Shown: positions 53,298 through 61,775, counted from the first letter of the stretch. The stretch is 64,000 bases of DNA from Paenibacillus phytohabitans (GCF_013141775.1 NZ_WHOB01000020.1:372001-436000); one strand, 5' to 3'. A program made the numbers and translations. The notes: a model not told the origin generated them from the sequence alone.

Positions 53298-54032
53298 ATG
53301 AAGCAAAACAAATATGATGAGGCCAGCTTTTTTGAAAATTACAGCCGGATGCCGCGCTCCACAGGGGGACTTGAGTCCGCCGGAGAATGGGGGAATTTCC
53401 GCACGCTGCTGCCTGACCTGCAGGGTCAGCGGGTACTGGATCTGGGCTGCGGCTTCGGCTGGCACTGCCGGTATGCCCGTGAGCAAGGGGCCGTATCTGT
53501 AGTGGGCATCGATCTTTCCGCGAATATGCTGGAGCGGGCCAGGGCGATGACCCGCGATCCGAAGATTGAATACCTCCAGCTGGCAATTGAAGATGCCGCT
53601 TTCGGTGCGGATGAATTCGATACAGTCATCAGTTCACTTGCCATTCACTATGTAGAGGATTTCGCCAGCCTCTGCCGCCAGGTCTACTATTGCCTGAAGC
53701 CTGGCGGAGCCTTCGTGTTCTCGGTCGAGCATCCCATCTTCACCGCGCTCGCCGCGCAGGATTGGCATTACGGCCCTGAAGGCGGGAAGCAGCATTGGCC
53801 TGTTGACAATTATCATCTCGAAGGACCGAGGCAGGCTAGTTTCCTCGATCATGAAGTTACGAAGTACCACCGTAATGTTGCTACCTACATTAATACGCTG
53901 ATCGGTTCCGGCTTCACCCTGACCCGGATCTCCGAGCTGCAGCCGACTGCGGATATGCTGGAGAACAATGCTGCCTGGCAGGAGGAAACCCGGCGTCCAA
54001 TGTTCCTGCTGCTCTCTGCGGTGAAGAATTAG
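53298..54032 (+). CDS. Class I SAM-dependent methyltransferase
   Basis: The protein has 244 residues. Motif I is VLDLGCGFGWHCRYA, motif II region GIDLSANMLERARAM and motif post-I DTVISSLAIHYVEDF. It belongs to the UbiE/BioC-like small-molecule methyltransferases; the acceptor is unknown. TACGGAGGTATACC precedes the ATG. Its 3' end is followed by a 24-bp tandem repeat array. Confidence 0.88.
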   Translation: MKQNKYDEASFFENYSRMPRSTGGLESAGEWGNFRTLLPDLQGQRVLDLGCGFGWHCRYAREQGAVSVVGIDLSANMLERARAMTRDPKIEYLQLAIEDAAFGADEFDTVISSLAIHYVEDFASLCRQVYYCLKPGGAFVFSVEHPIFTALAAQDWHYGPEGGKQHWPVDNYHLEGPRQASFLDHEVTKYHRNVATYINTLIGSGFTLTRISELQPTADMLENNAAWQEETRRPMFLLLSAVKN

Positions 54033-54069
54033 CCGGTATAGCGTTTGAGAAACAAAGTTGCTGGAGGGC

Positions 54070-54309
54070 GAGGCAGGGTGAGGCTTCGCAGGCGCGGCTG
54101 GCTGGAGCTCCGAAGGCGAGGCCCGGGGGAGCTTCGCGGGCGAGGCCCGGGGGAGCTTCGTGGGCGAGGCCCGGGGGAGCTTCGCGGGCGAGGCCCGGGG
54201 GAGCTTCGTGGGCGAGGCTGGGTGGAGCTTCGCGGGCGAGGCTGGGTGGAGCTTCGCGGGCGAGGCTGGGTGGAGCTTCGTGGGCGAGGCTGGGCGGAGC
54301 CTCGAGGGT
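54070..54309. repeat. 24-bp GC-rich tandem repeat array, ten units
   Basis: Ten units of exactly 24 bases run in register. The last eight (from 54118) have the form GAGGCCCGGGGGAGCTTCG-C/T-GGGC or GAGGCTGGGTGGAGCTTCG-C/T-GGGC; the first two are diverged, and a partial eleventh unit (54310-54320) follows. Each unit can form a small hairpin in which GCTTCG pairs with the CGAGGC of the next unit around a GGG-type loop. The period is a multiple of three, so open frames result in several registers without implying a gene. Confidence 0.93.
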
Positions 54310-54387
54310 GAGGCGGAGCTCAGTATGCGCGCATTTGCTCTAGCAGAGGCCGGTGGGTTCTTCATAACTCACTCATCAGCTTGTTGA

Positions 54388-54512
54388 GGACTGAGATTCC
54401 GTTATTTGTGCAAAACGGGTAATTTCACAGGGCAAGCGGACTCAGATTCCGTTATGGGGCCGGTTATTGCTCCTTTTGAGCTGAAATCAACAGGATAACG
54501 GAATCTCAGTCC
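54388..54512. repeat. Three copies of an 18-bp repeat, two direct and one inverted
   Basis: GGACTGAGATTCCGTTAT (54388-54405) recurs with one change at 54438-54455 (50 bases on) and in inverse form at 54495-54512. The second or first copy can pair with the third. I recall such stretches as common intergenic sequence in Paenibacillus genomes, but have not checked. Confidence 0.85.
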
Positions 54513-54580
54513 GTTTCAGCCGCAAAAGAAGGCCTTTCCGGGAAATAGGGGCCTCTCAGTCCGCTTCCCTCCGCAGACCA

Positions 54581-54617
54581 AACAGCCGCCTCCCGGGAAT
54601 CCGGCGAGGCGGCTGTT
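54581..54617 (-). terminator. Strong hairpin downstream of the AIM24-like gene
   Basis: AACAGCCGCCTC (54581-54592) and GAGGCGGCTGTT (54606-54617) are perfect 12-bp inverted arms with a 13-base loop. On the minus strand it is followed by TTGGTC only, so it may be a terminator or a repeat-derived stem. Confidence 0.55.
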
Positions 54618-54696
54618 GCACTTACCAGGGAATCCCGTGAAGATGCGGCTGCATTCCGGGGAATCCGGCGAAGCTGCTGCTGCGTTCCGGGGGAAT

Positions 54697-54732
54697 CCGC
54701 CTCGCAGGGTTCCGCGGAACCCTGCGAGGCGG
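54697..54732. repeat. Perfect 36-bp palindrome
   Basis: The left half CCGCCTCGCAGGGTTCCG (54697-54714) is followed directly by its exact reverse complement (54715-54732), with no spacer. It lies 51 bases beyond the AIM24-like stop. Neighbouring sequence at 54589-54696 repeats the theme GGGAATCCGGCGA several times in imperfect form. Confidence 0.95.
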
Positions 54733-54783
54733 CAAATTGTTACGGTTGAATTTGGATTGCCGGCTAATTCATCGCCGCTCCAT

Positions 54784-55581
54784 TTACTTGCCGTCCAGCA
54801 GATTGCCCAATCCGCCGAGGATGCTGCCCTCTTCCTTGCGCCCGGAAGGTCCGGCGGCCGACAGAATACGGTCAGCCATCCGGCTGAACGGCAGCGACTG
54901 CACCCACACTTTGCCCGGTCCGCGCAGGGTGGCAAAGAACATTCCTTCGCCGCCGAAGAGCGCAGTCTTCACACCTTTCACCATCTCGATATTATAATCG
55001 ACAGAGGATGTCATGGCGACGAGACAACCGGTGTCGAGCTTGATGGTCTCTCCAGGCTGCAGCGTCCGCTCCAGCACATGACCGCCCGAGTGAACGAAGG
55101 AGAGTCCGTCTCCTTCGAGCTTTTGCATGATGAAGCCTTCACCGCCGAAGAAGCCCGCCCCCAGCCTGCGCTGGAATTCAATGCCGATCGACACGCCTTT
55201 GGCTGCGCAGAGGAAGGAATCCTTCTGGCAGATGATTTTGCCGCCGTATTGCTGAAGATCCAGCGGAATAATCTTGCCCGGGTACGGGGCGGCAAAGGTT
55301 ACGCTCTTGCGTCCATATGCCCCGCTGTGCGTGAAGACGGTCATGAACAGGCTTTCCCCGGTCAGCAGCCGTTTGCCTGCTCCCTTCAGCATGCCCATCA
55401 GTCCGCCGCCGCCCCGCGAGTTGCCGCTGCCGTCACCAAAGATCGTCTCCATCGTAATCTCCGGGTCCATCATCATGAAGCTGCCCGCTTCGGCAATCAC
55501 GCTCTCCCCCGGGTCGAGCTGCACCTCCACACACTGAATTTCCTCACCCATAATCGCATAGTCAATTTCGTGAGCACTCAT
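54784..55581 (-). CDS. TIGR00266/AIM24-family protein
   Basis: The protein has 265 residues. The family features are Gly-rich beta-strands with MGEEIQCVEVQLDPGESVIAEAGSFMMMD near the start (positions 11-39), GAGFFGGEGFIMQKLEGDG, and GVKTALFGGEGMFFATLRGPG. The fold is the AIM24 beta-helix. The function is unknown; mitochondrial relatives affect membrane organisation. It carries no signal peptide. It has its own RBS and lies alone between the repeat region and another repeat-bearing spacer. Confidence 0.9.
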   Translation of the reverse strand: MSAHEIDYAIMGEEIQCVEVQLDPGESVIAEAGSFMMMDPEITMETIFGDGSGNSRGGGGLMGMLKGAGKRLLTGESLFMTVFTHSGAYGRKSVTFAAPYPGKIIPLDLQQYGGKIICQKDSFLCAAKGVSIGIEFQRRLGAGFFGGEGFIMQKLEGDGLSFVHSGGHVLERTLQPGETIKLDTGCLVAMTSSVDYNIEMVKGVKTALFGGEGMFFATLRGPGKVWVQSLPFSRMADRILSAAGPSGRKEEGSILGGLGNLLDGK

Positions 55582-55825
55582 TCCCTTACATCCTCCCTCT
55601 ACATTCTGAGCATAGTGTGACCTCGGGCCTTGCAGTTTGAATGAAATATATACGCGCGCTCACACCTCACGGTTTCAGTATCCGGGGACACCCGGGAGGT
55701 GAATGTGCGACCTGTTGCGCAGACGAATATGTACACATTTTACCGAAAACAAATTAACAGAAGATAATATGCCAAAATGTTGCAGATATTACAACTTCGA
55801 TTCACTAATGCCGGGGTGTGCGGAC

Positions 55826-55952
55826 GAATTGTTGTAGGAAATACAAGAATCCTCTCGGTAATTGGCTTGGTGGGGGCAGAATGCTGCATTTCATACAACA
55901 ATTTCCGGTTACGGTCGATATAACGGGCGGAATGTTGTATTCTGTGCAGGAT
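55826..55952. repeat. 27-bp intergenic motif in three copies
   Basis: GAATTGTTGTAGGAAATACA (start of copy 1, 55826-55852) is matched in inverse orientation at 55879-55905 (there GAAATTGTTGTATGAAATGC on the minus strand) and partly at 55929-55952. The 435-base spacer 55582-56016 otherwise contains only the YitT terminator. Confidence 0.6.
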
Positions 55953-55957
55953 TTCTC

Positions 55958-55995
55958 AAAAAAAAGACCAGCTGGACTTAAGTCCGCTGACCTTT
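55958..55995 (-). terminator. Terminator of the YitT gene
   Basis: On the minus strand AGGTCAGC and GCTGGTCT pair around GGACTTAAGTCC, itself a palindrome, and TTTTTTTT follows. Confidence 0.85.
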
Positions 55996-56016
55996 CATCA
56001 TCCCCGTATACGGGGT

Positions 56017-56703
56017 TCACATTGCATTGTTCACATTCACCGCGCCATCCTGAGTCTTGGCTAGTGGAGATGAAATCTTCGGAGCCTTGACCAGCTTCGG
56101 TCTGCCCAGAGAGGTTGTAAAAGTAATCACATATCCGGCCACAACTACAGCCATCACTGTGTACAGGGTCTCTCTTAACGGCATATAGAAGAGGGACAAT
56201 GCCAGAACAATTACATCCATCAGGATAAATACGGTTCCTACCTTAATTCCTTTCCATTCACTGATCAGCAGCGACAGTATATCGTCCCCGCCGCTCGCCC
56301 CGCCGCCTCGCAGGACCATACCTGCTCCTAGACCTGTCAGTACACCTGACAACAATGCCGCAAGCGGCAAGTTATCCTGCAGATCAATAACCCATCCGGA
56401 ATAGCGTTCCATCAGTCCGTAGAATACCGTGAAGGCTGCTACAGAGATGAAGGTGTTCACCACGAACGATTTTCCTTTGAATATGATTGCGATTAAGAGT
56501 ACTGGAATGTCTAAAATCAGGATCGATAGTGATGGTGAAATCCCTAGCACATATTTGCCGAGCAGCGATAGCCCTACGAACCCGCCCTCAGTCAAATGGT
56601 TCTGATAATTGATGTGATAATACGTAAATGCAAGCAATAGTGTTCCGGACAAAATAACGGCTAATCGGAGCGGCATACTCATGCCACTGTCTTGTTTCCT
56701 CAT
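56017..56703 (-). CDS. YitT-family membrane protein
   Basis: The protein has 228 residues from the ATG at 56703, after GGGGAG; a TTG-like upstream frame lacks a ribosome site. Five or six membrane helices are present, with HINYQNHLTEGGFVGLSLL near the first helix and the GLGAGMVLRGGGASGGDDIL loop typical of YitT/DUF161. The C-terminal DUF2179 domain common in longer YitT proteins is absent, so this is the short form. The function of the family is not settled. Confidence 0.85.
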   Translation of the reverse strand: MRKQDSGMSMPLRLAVILSGTLLLAFTYYHINYQNHLTEGGFVGLSLLGKYVLGISPSLSILILDIPVLLIAIIFKGKSFVVNTFISVAAFTVFYGLMERYSGWVIDLQDNLPLAALLSGVLTGLGAGMVLRGGGASGGDDILSLLISEWKGIKVGTVFILMDVIVLALSLFYMPLRETLYTVMAVVVAGYVITFTTSLGRPKLVKAPKISSPLAKTQDGAVNVNNAM

Positions 56704-57017
56704 ACTCGGTCTCCCCTTATCGTAAATGGCGGCTAGACGTCCCACCAGCCTCTACGAGGGGTTAAACCGGAGGTGTTGCTCCTTCGCATACAATACTCCT
56801 TCCCTCATAGAGGCGGCTTCGTCAATTAACAACGGTACGCGCACATTCTACAGGGAAGCTAAGTATAAGACAGATCATAACGTTTCCAAATCGTCCTTTG
56901 GGGAATCGTCCTTCGGGGACACATGGTATCCTGATCCTTTCTTTAGTTTGATATGTTCTGAATAGATTATACCACGCGGAAGGGGCAGTCTAAACAGTTT
57001 CCATTAAAAATAAGCAA
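56704..57017. other. Spacer between YitT and the Crp/Fnr gene
   Basis: In this 314-base spacer I see no gene. It contains a short direct repeat, AATCGTCCTT at 56890-56899 and 56907-56916, and a TATACT-like promoter element is not obvious. Confidence 0.35.
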
Positions 57018-57518
57018 TCAGCCCTGATTCCGCAGCAAACGGTTGACAGTTTCCCGGCGTACACCTATTAATTGCCCGATCTCTTCCTGTGTCAGCAGGT
57101 CTGTCAGCTGTGCGCCATGAGAGTATTCGTTCAGCCAGCGGGTCAGCAGCGCCATGCGTTCCCCGGGCGTTCCGACTGTAAGATGGTCGAGCCGTGTCTG
57201 CATGAACCGCACCTTCTCCTGGAGCAGAAGCGCGATCTCCATCACCTTCTCAGGGTCCTCCCGCAACTCCCGGTACCATTCCGCAGCGGGAATGAGCTCG
57301 ACCTCACTTTTCATCATCGCCACCGCTGTTCCATGCGCCTCCTTCGGCGAAATGAGGGAATGATGGGGAACTGTCTCACCCGGATACAGCAGGTTGAACA
57401 GCACCATGTTCCCGTTCTCATGTAGTCTTGTCACCTTGAACAGTCCGCTTTTCACCCGGTACAGGTTCTGGCCGCCGTCACCCTGACGGAACAAGACTTC
57501 CCCTTTGTGCAGAATCAT
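57018..57518 (-). CDS. Short Crp/Fnr-family regulator
   Basis: The protein has 166 residues, shorter than the usual 220 because the N-terminal strands of the beta-roll are missing: the protein begins at MILHKGEVLFRQGDGGQNLYRV. The helix-turn-helix is LTQEEIGQLIGVRRETVNRLLRN. No cysteine cluster is present, so it is not an oxygen sensor like the fnr product. The start ATG is eight bases after AAGGAG. It follows the fruA terminator, so it is transcribed separately. The effector is unknown. Confidence 0.85.
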   Translation of the reverse strand: MILHKGEVLFRQGDGGQNLYRVKSGLFKVTRLHENGNMVLFNLLYPGETVPHHSLISPKEAHGTAVAMMKSEVELIPAAEWYRELREDPEKVMEIALLLQEKVRFMQTRLDHLTVGTPGERMALLTRWLNEYSHGAQLTDLLTQEEIGQLIGVRRETVNRLLRNQG

Positions 57519-57594
57519 TTCGCATTCTCCTTTGCCTTCTCTTTATATATATTTTTAATTATACCGAAATACGACATTAAAATGGAGCGTGCAA

Positions 57595-57642
57595 ACAAAG
57601 AAACCGTATGAATGCAGAATGTTGCTCTGCTTCCATACGGTT
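57595..57642 (-). terminator. Terminator of the fruRKA operon
   Basis: On the minus strand AACCGTATG and CATACGGTT form a 9-bp stem, extended by GCAGA / TCTGC, then TCTTTGTTTG. Confidence 0.85.
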
Positions 57643-57661
57643 CAGGACAGGAATGATTATG

Positions 57662-59617
57662 TTATTTCAATGCGAGCGGCTTCTTCCAGAGGCCCAGCAT
57701 CAGCCCGGAAATGACGGAGCCGATCAGGACGGCCAGCAGGAACAGCAGCGCGTTACTGGATAAGAAGGCTACGAACACGCCTCCATGCGGCGCAGGAACA
57801 TTGATATTCCACAGCTGGGTCAGTCCGCCGGCTACGGCTGAACCCACGATACAGGAAGTGAGCACACGGAGCGGATCGGCTGCAGCAAACGGAATGGCGC
57901 CTTCGGTGATGAACGATAAGCCCAGCACGTAGTTGGTCAAACCGGACTTGCGTTCGGTATCCGAGAATTTATTCTTGAAGAAGGTAGTGGCCAGGGCGAT
58001 TGCCAGCGGAGGCACCATCCCTCCGGCCATAACAGCAGCCATCATCAACCCGTTCGTGTTTCCGCTTGAAGTGAATACGCCAATAGCGAAAGTGTATGCT
58101 GCTTTATTGAACGGACCGCCCATATCGATGGCCATCATACCGCCAAGCACCAATCCCAGCAGTACCTTGTTGCCTGTACCAAGATGGTTAAGCGCATCAA
58201 TCATACCTTCATTGATCCAGCTGAACACCGGATTGAACAGATAGAACATAACTGCGCCGGTAATAAGCAAGCTGAATACCGGATACAGGAGAATCGGTTT
58301 CAGACCGTCAAGGGTACGCGGCAGGCCAGAGAAGGCTTTGCGGAGCATAACAACCACATAACCGGCCAGGAAACCGGCAGCCAGGCCGCCGAGGAAACCG
58401 GCATTGGCATTCAGGGCCATGATCCCGCCGACCATACCAGGCATCAGTGCCGGACGATCGCCGATGCTAAGTGCGATAAATCCGGCCAGGATTGGAATCA
58501 GGAAGTGGAACGCCCCGTCTCCTCCGCCGATCGTCTGCAGCAGCTTCACCAGCGGATTATCGACACTGGCTACCTGTTCAATCAGGAAGGAGATCGCCAG
58601 CAGAATCCCGCCGCCCACTACGAACGGCAGCATGTGGGAGATGCCATTCATCAGGTCTTTATAAATCTTGCTTCCGATTGTACCGGACTTCGCCGATGCG
58701 GCACCATCCTCATTACGGCCGGAGCTGCGGTAGATTGGCGCATTGCCTTGGACCGCGATGCGGATTAATTCCTCTGACTTGCGGATTCCATCGCTTACGG
58801 GACGCTGAAGTACAGGCTTGCCGTTGAAGCGGTCCATCTCCACGTTCTTGTCCGCAGCGATAATAACTCCGCTTGCCCGGGCAATCTCATCCGCAGTCAG
58901 CACATTCTGCGCACCTTCAGAACCGTTCGTCTCTACACGGATGTTAACTCCCATCTCTTTGGCTTTCTTCTTCAGGGCATCTTCAGCCATGTAGGTATGG
59001 GCAATTCCCGTAGGACATGCTGTCACAGCCACAACAAAGCTCTGCGAATCCGGGTTCCCGGTGATCATCCGTGCAGGTTCAGCCTGCGGCGCCGCTGTCT
59101 TCCGGGCTTCTTGCTCCGCAGCTGCCTTAGCTTCCGCTTCCGCTTCCGCCTGAGCTTCGGCCTCAGCTTGCTTGGCATCGAACAAGCGCGTTACTTCAGC
59201 AGGAGTCTTGGCACTCATGAGCTGCTCGATGAATTCGCTTTCAATGAGCAGCCTTGACAATGCAGCCAGTGTGCGCAGGTGCATATTTCCAGCTCCGTCC
59301 GGCGCAGCGATCATGAAGAACAAATGAGCCGGCGCTTCATCCAGGGAAGCAAAATCTAGTCCGGCGCTGCTCTTGGCGAACACAACCGTCGCTTCATTCA
59401 CAGCTTTAGTCTTGGCATGAGGCATGGCGATGCCTCCGCCAATTCCGGTGCTGGACTGGGCTTCACGGTCCAGTATCTTTTCTTTGAACAGCTTCACGTC
59501 ATTAATGCGTCCGCTGGCCGCGAGGCTGGCAATCAGTTCGTCGATCGCCGCTTCCTTCGTTGTAGCCTGCAGCTCCATAATCATAGTTTCCTGTATCATC
59601 AAATCTGTAATTTTCAT
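57662..59617 (-). CDS. fruA: Fructose-specific PTS enzyme IIABC
   Basis: The protein has 651 residues from the ATG at 59617, nine bases after GGGGAG. Domains in order are IIA (about 1-150, active-site histidine in GGIAMPHAKTK), an Ala/Glu-rich linker (about 155-185), IIB (about 200-300, phosphocysteine in VTACPTGIAHTYMAEDAL), and the membrane IIC domain (about 320-640, with GGAIMALN-type and NINVPAPHGGVFV sequence). It imports fructose with phosphorylation at carbon 1. It is the last gene of fruR-fruK-fruA, 44 bases after fruK. Confidence 0.97.
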   Translation of the reverse strand: MKITDLMIQETMIMELQATTKEAAIDELIASLAASGRINDVKLFKEKILDREAQSSTGIGGGIAMPHAKTKAVNEATVVFAKSSAGLDFASLDEAPAHLFFMIAAPDGAGNMHLRTLAALSRLLIESEFIEQLMSAKTPAEVTRLFDAKQAEAEAQAEAEAEAKAAAEQEARKTAAPQAEPARMITGNPDSQSFVVAVTACPTGIAHTYMAEDALKKKAKEMGVNIRVETNGSEGAQNVLTADEIARASGVIIAADKNVEMDRFNGKPVLQRPVSDGIRKSEELIRIAVQGNAPIYRSSGRNEDGAASAKSGTIGSKIYKDLMNGISHMLPFVVGGGILLAISFLIEQVASVDNPLVKLLQTIGGGDGAFHFLIPILAGFIALSIGDRPALMPGMVGGIMALNANAGFLGGLAAGFLAGYVVVMLRKAFSGLPRTLDGLKPILLYPVFSLLITGAVMFYLFNPVFSWINEGMIDALNHLGTGNKVLLGLVLGGMMAIDMGGPFNKAAYTFAIGVFTSSGNTNGLMMAAVMAGGMVPPLAIALATTFFKNKFSDTERKSGLTNYVLGLSFITEGAIPFAAADPLRVLTSCIVGSAVAGGLTQLWNINVPAPHGGVFVAFLSSNALLFLLAVLIGSVISGLMLGLWKKPLALK

Positions 59618-59661
59618 TAATCTCAACTCCCCGTTTTACTTAAAATCTTTCATGATCTCGT

Positions 59662-60576
59662 TTACAGCTGGGAAATTACAACGAGCGGCCGAAGCTGTTC
59701 AATCTTCTGTCTGTCTGCCAGATCGTCCGAGAATGCCGTTGCGCTTCCTGAGGCGACGCCGGCACGGAATGCCTCCAGCACATCTCCGGTCAGCGACAAG
59801 GTCCCCACAAACCCGGCGATCATGGAATCTCCAGCACCTACTGAATTCTTCACCTGCCCCGCAGGAGCACCCGCATGGTAGACACCTTGCTCGGAAATAA
59901 ACAATGCGCCTTCGCCGGCCATCGATACCAGCACATGCCTGGCCCCCGCATCCAGCAGCTTACGCCCGTAGGTAATAATCTCCGCCCTGGTGCTGATCTG
60001 AGCGCCGAACAGCTCTGCCAGCTCATGGTGATTCGGTTTGACAAGCAGCGGTCCCATGGGCAACGCGTCTTTCAGCGCCTGTCCCGTTGTGTCAATTACA
60101 AACTCTGCCCCCTTCTGTTTGCATACTGCGATCAGCCTGCTATAGAAATCTCCGCCAAGTGACGGTGGAGTACTTCCCGACAGAATAACAACATCCCCCT
60201 GCTTCAGGGCATCCAGCTTGTGCAGCAGAGAAGCGGTCTCGGGCTGCGAAATCTCCGGTCCGGCTCCGTTAATTTCCGTCTCTTCCCCGGCTTTCAGCTT
60301 GATATTGATCCGGGTATCATCCGCTATATGAACGAAATCACTTGCAATCATCTCCTGGCGCAGCCACTGTTCAATATATTCGCCCGTAAAACCGCCAAGG
60401 AATCCGGTTGCCGTATTCTCGACCCCCAGCTGCTTCAGTACGCGGGATACATTGATTCCCTTCCCTCCGGGCAGCTTCATATCCCGTTTCATCCGGTTTA
60501 ACCCGCCTAGTGTAAACTCTTCAACCTCCACGATATAATCGACGGAAGGATTAAGTGTCACTGTATAAATCATCAT
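59662..60576 (-). CDS. fruK: 1-phosphofructokinase
   Basis: The protein has 304 residues; the first two codons are both ATG and either may start it (GAGGG is five or eight bases away). The PfkB-family marks are the TLNPSVDYIVEV start, LPGGKGINVSRVLKQLG and the C-terminal NSVGAGDSMIAGFVG with catalytic Asp. It phosphorylates fructose-1-phosphate to fructose-1,6-bisphosphate with ATP. It lies between fruR and fruA with 37- and 44-base gaps. Confidence 0.97.
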   Translation of the reverse strand: MMIYTVTLNPSVDYIVEVEEFTLGGLNRMKRDMKLPGGKGINVSRVLKQLGVENTATGFLGGFTGEYIEQWLRQEMIASDFVHIADDTRINIKLKAGEETEINGAGPEISQPETASLLHKLDALKQGDVVILSGSTPPSLGGDFYSRLIAVCKQKGAEFVIDTTGQALKDALPMGPLLVKPNHHELAELFGAQISTRAEIITYGRKLLDAGARHVLVSMAGEGALFISEQGVYHAGAPAGQVKNSVGAGDSMIAGFVGTLSLTGDVLEAFRAGVASGSATAFSDDLADRQKIEQLRPLVVISQL

Positions 60577-60613
60577 TTATCCCTCATTTATAATGTTTGT
60601 CTTCTTCTCACAC

Positions 60614-61375
60614 TCACACCAATGTATAATCAACGTCCATCTTCTCCAGCTCCCGGCGGAAGTTATCCGGCGTATCCGTATCAAGAATGCAGTGATCCAT
60701 CTCCTGCAGATCCGCCACTTTACAAAAGGAGATTTGCCCGATCTTGCTATGGTCTGCGAGCAGAATAGTCTGCTTTGCGACAGCAATCATTTTACGCTTG
60801 GTTGCAGCCTCCAGCATATTCGGAGTTGTGATGCCCTCACGTATATCCAGCCCGTTGGTTCCAAGGAAGGCTTTGTCTACCCGAACCATATCCAGTGAGC
60901 GTTCTGTCATCGGTCCGACAAAAGCCATCGTGTCCGGCCGCAGCATTCCGCCTGTAATCGAAACTTCGATATGGCGGCAATCCTTCAGCTCATTAAGCGC
61001 CATAATCGAGTTGGTGATGACCTTGAGATTACGGAATGATTTCAGCGCCCGGGCAATATGCAGCGTAGTCGTTCCGCCATCCAGAAGAATAGCATCGCCT
61101 TCCTCAATCATCTCCACAGCCTTGCGGGCAATCCGCAGCTTCTCATCAAGGAACCGGTCTTCCTTATCCGGAACAGCCGCTTCAAAATTCACACTCTGCA
61201 GGGATACCGCCCCGCCATGCGTACGCTTCAGCAGCCGCGCTTCCTCAAGCTCCTTGAGATCTCGGCGGACCGTTGATTCTGAGACGGACAGCTCCTGGCT
61301 CAGCTCCTGAACCGATGCTCTTGTATGGTTCTCAATAAACTGCAGAATACTCAGCTTCCGTTCTTCTTCAAACAT
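60614..61375 (-). CDS. fruR: DeoR-family fructose operon repressor
   Basis: The protein has 253 residues from the ATG at 61375, preceded by GAGGAGTG; an in-frame extension to 61429 lacks a ribosome site. The N-terminal helix-turn-helix is SVQELSQELSVSESTVRRDL, and the effector domain has LLDGGTTTLHIARAL and ITNSIMALNEL. Fructose-1-phosphate is the usual inducer. It is the first gene of the fru operon and probably represses it through the phased GCTCATT repeats upstream. Confidence 0.95.
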   Translation of the reverse strand: MFEEERKLSILQFIENHTRASVQELSQELSVSESTVRRDLKELEEARLLKRTHGGAVSLQSVNFEAAVPDKEDRFLDEKLRIARKAVEMIEEGDAILLDGGTTTLHIARALKSFRNLKVITNSIMALNELKDCRHIEVSITGGMLRPDTMAFVGPMTERSLDMVRVDKAFLGTNGLDIREGITTPNMLEAATKRKMIAVAKQTILLADHSKIGQISFCKVADLQEMDHCILDTDTPDNFRRELEKMDVDYTLV

Positions 61376-61475
61376 GCGCTTCACTCCTCGGACTTGCAGC
61401 ACGTGCTGCCGGATTCCTTTTATACACAATCGTCTATTTGTGTTCGGGCTTATTGTTAATTGAATTTGAATAAAA

Positions 61476-61515
61476 GCTCATTCGTGACTGATATTGATCA
61501 TTTCTGCTCATTTAT
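61476..61515. promoter_or_regulatory. Probable FruR operator, 10-bp phased repeats
   Basis: The sequence runs GCTCATTCGT, GACTGATATT, GATCATTTCT, GCTCATTTAT from 61476 on, so a GNTCATT half-site recurs every 10 bp. It overlaps the predicted transcription start of fruR (about 61510). A second pair with the same phase lies at 61643-61662 (GCTCATCTCT, GCTCATTTCA). Confidence 0.6.
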
Positions 61516-61516
61516 G

Positions 61517-61545
61517 ATTGTAACAGCGTTTTCATAAACTGTAAA
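61517..61545 (-). promoter_or_regulatory. fru promoter with cre site in the spacer
   Basis: On the minus strand -35 TTTACA (61545-61540) and -10 TACAAT (61522-61517) are 17 bases apart. The sequence ATGAAAACGCTGTTA (61535-61521) in the spacer is one mismatch from the CcpA cre consensus. This combination predicts repression by both CcpA and FruR. Confidence 0.7.
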
Positions 61546-61775
61546 GTGCTTTTTTATCCGCTTATTTTTCACGAAAAAAGCTTATAATATCCCTTATACA
61601 GTGGCTTTTTCCGTTATCCGCTGATCGAATGGCTGCATGGATGCTCATCTCTGCTCATTTCATCCTGAAAGGGTCAAATAGCGGCAGCAGCAAATAACCA
61701 CCCGAACGCCTATTTCACAAACGCGGTCATCGACATATTTTATATTACATATGGGGAAAAGCGGGTGAACAGGAG

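Noticed and set aside
54070..54309. Possible CRISPR array
   Set aside because: The units are directly adjacent with no spacers, and no cas gene is nearby.
54045..54311. An 88-codon frame on the plus strand with GRGPGELR-like repeats
   Set aside because: Repeats of 24 bases stay open in several frames. It has no ribosome site and no non-repeat domain.
53634..54365. A 243-codon frame on the minus strand with PASPAKLH-like repeats
   Set aside because: It is the translation of the 24-bp tandem repeats plus the antisense of the methyltransferase gene. No start with a ribosome site was seen.
54516..54935. A 139-codon minus-strand frame across the palindrome and hairpin zone
   Set aside because: It starts inside the AIM24-like gene in another frame and is made of intergenic repeat sequence.
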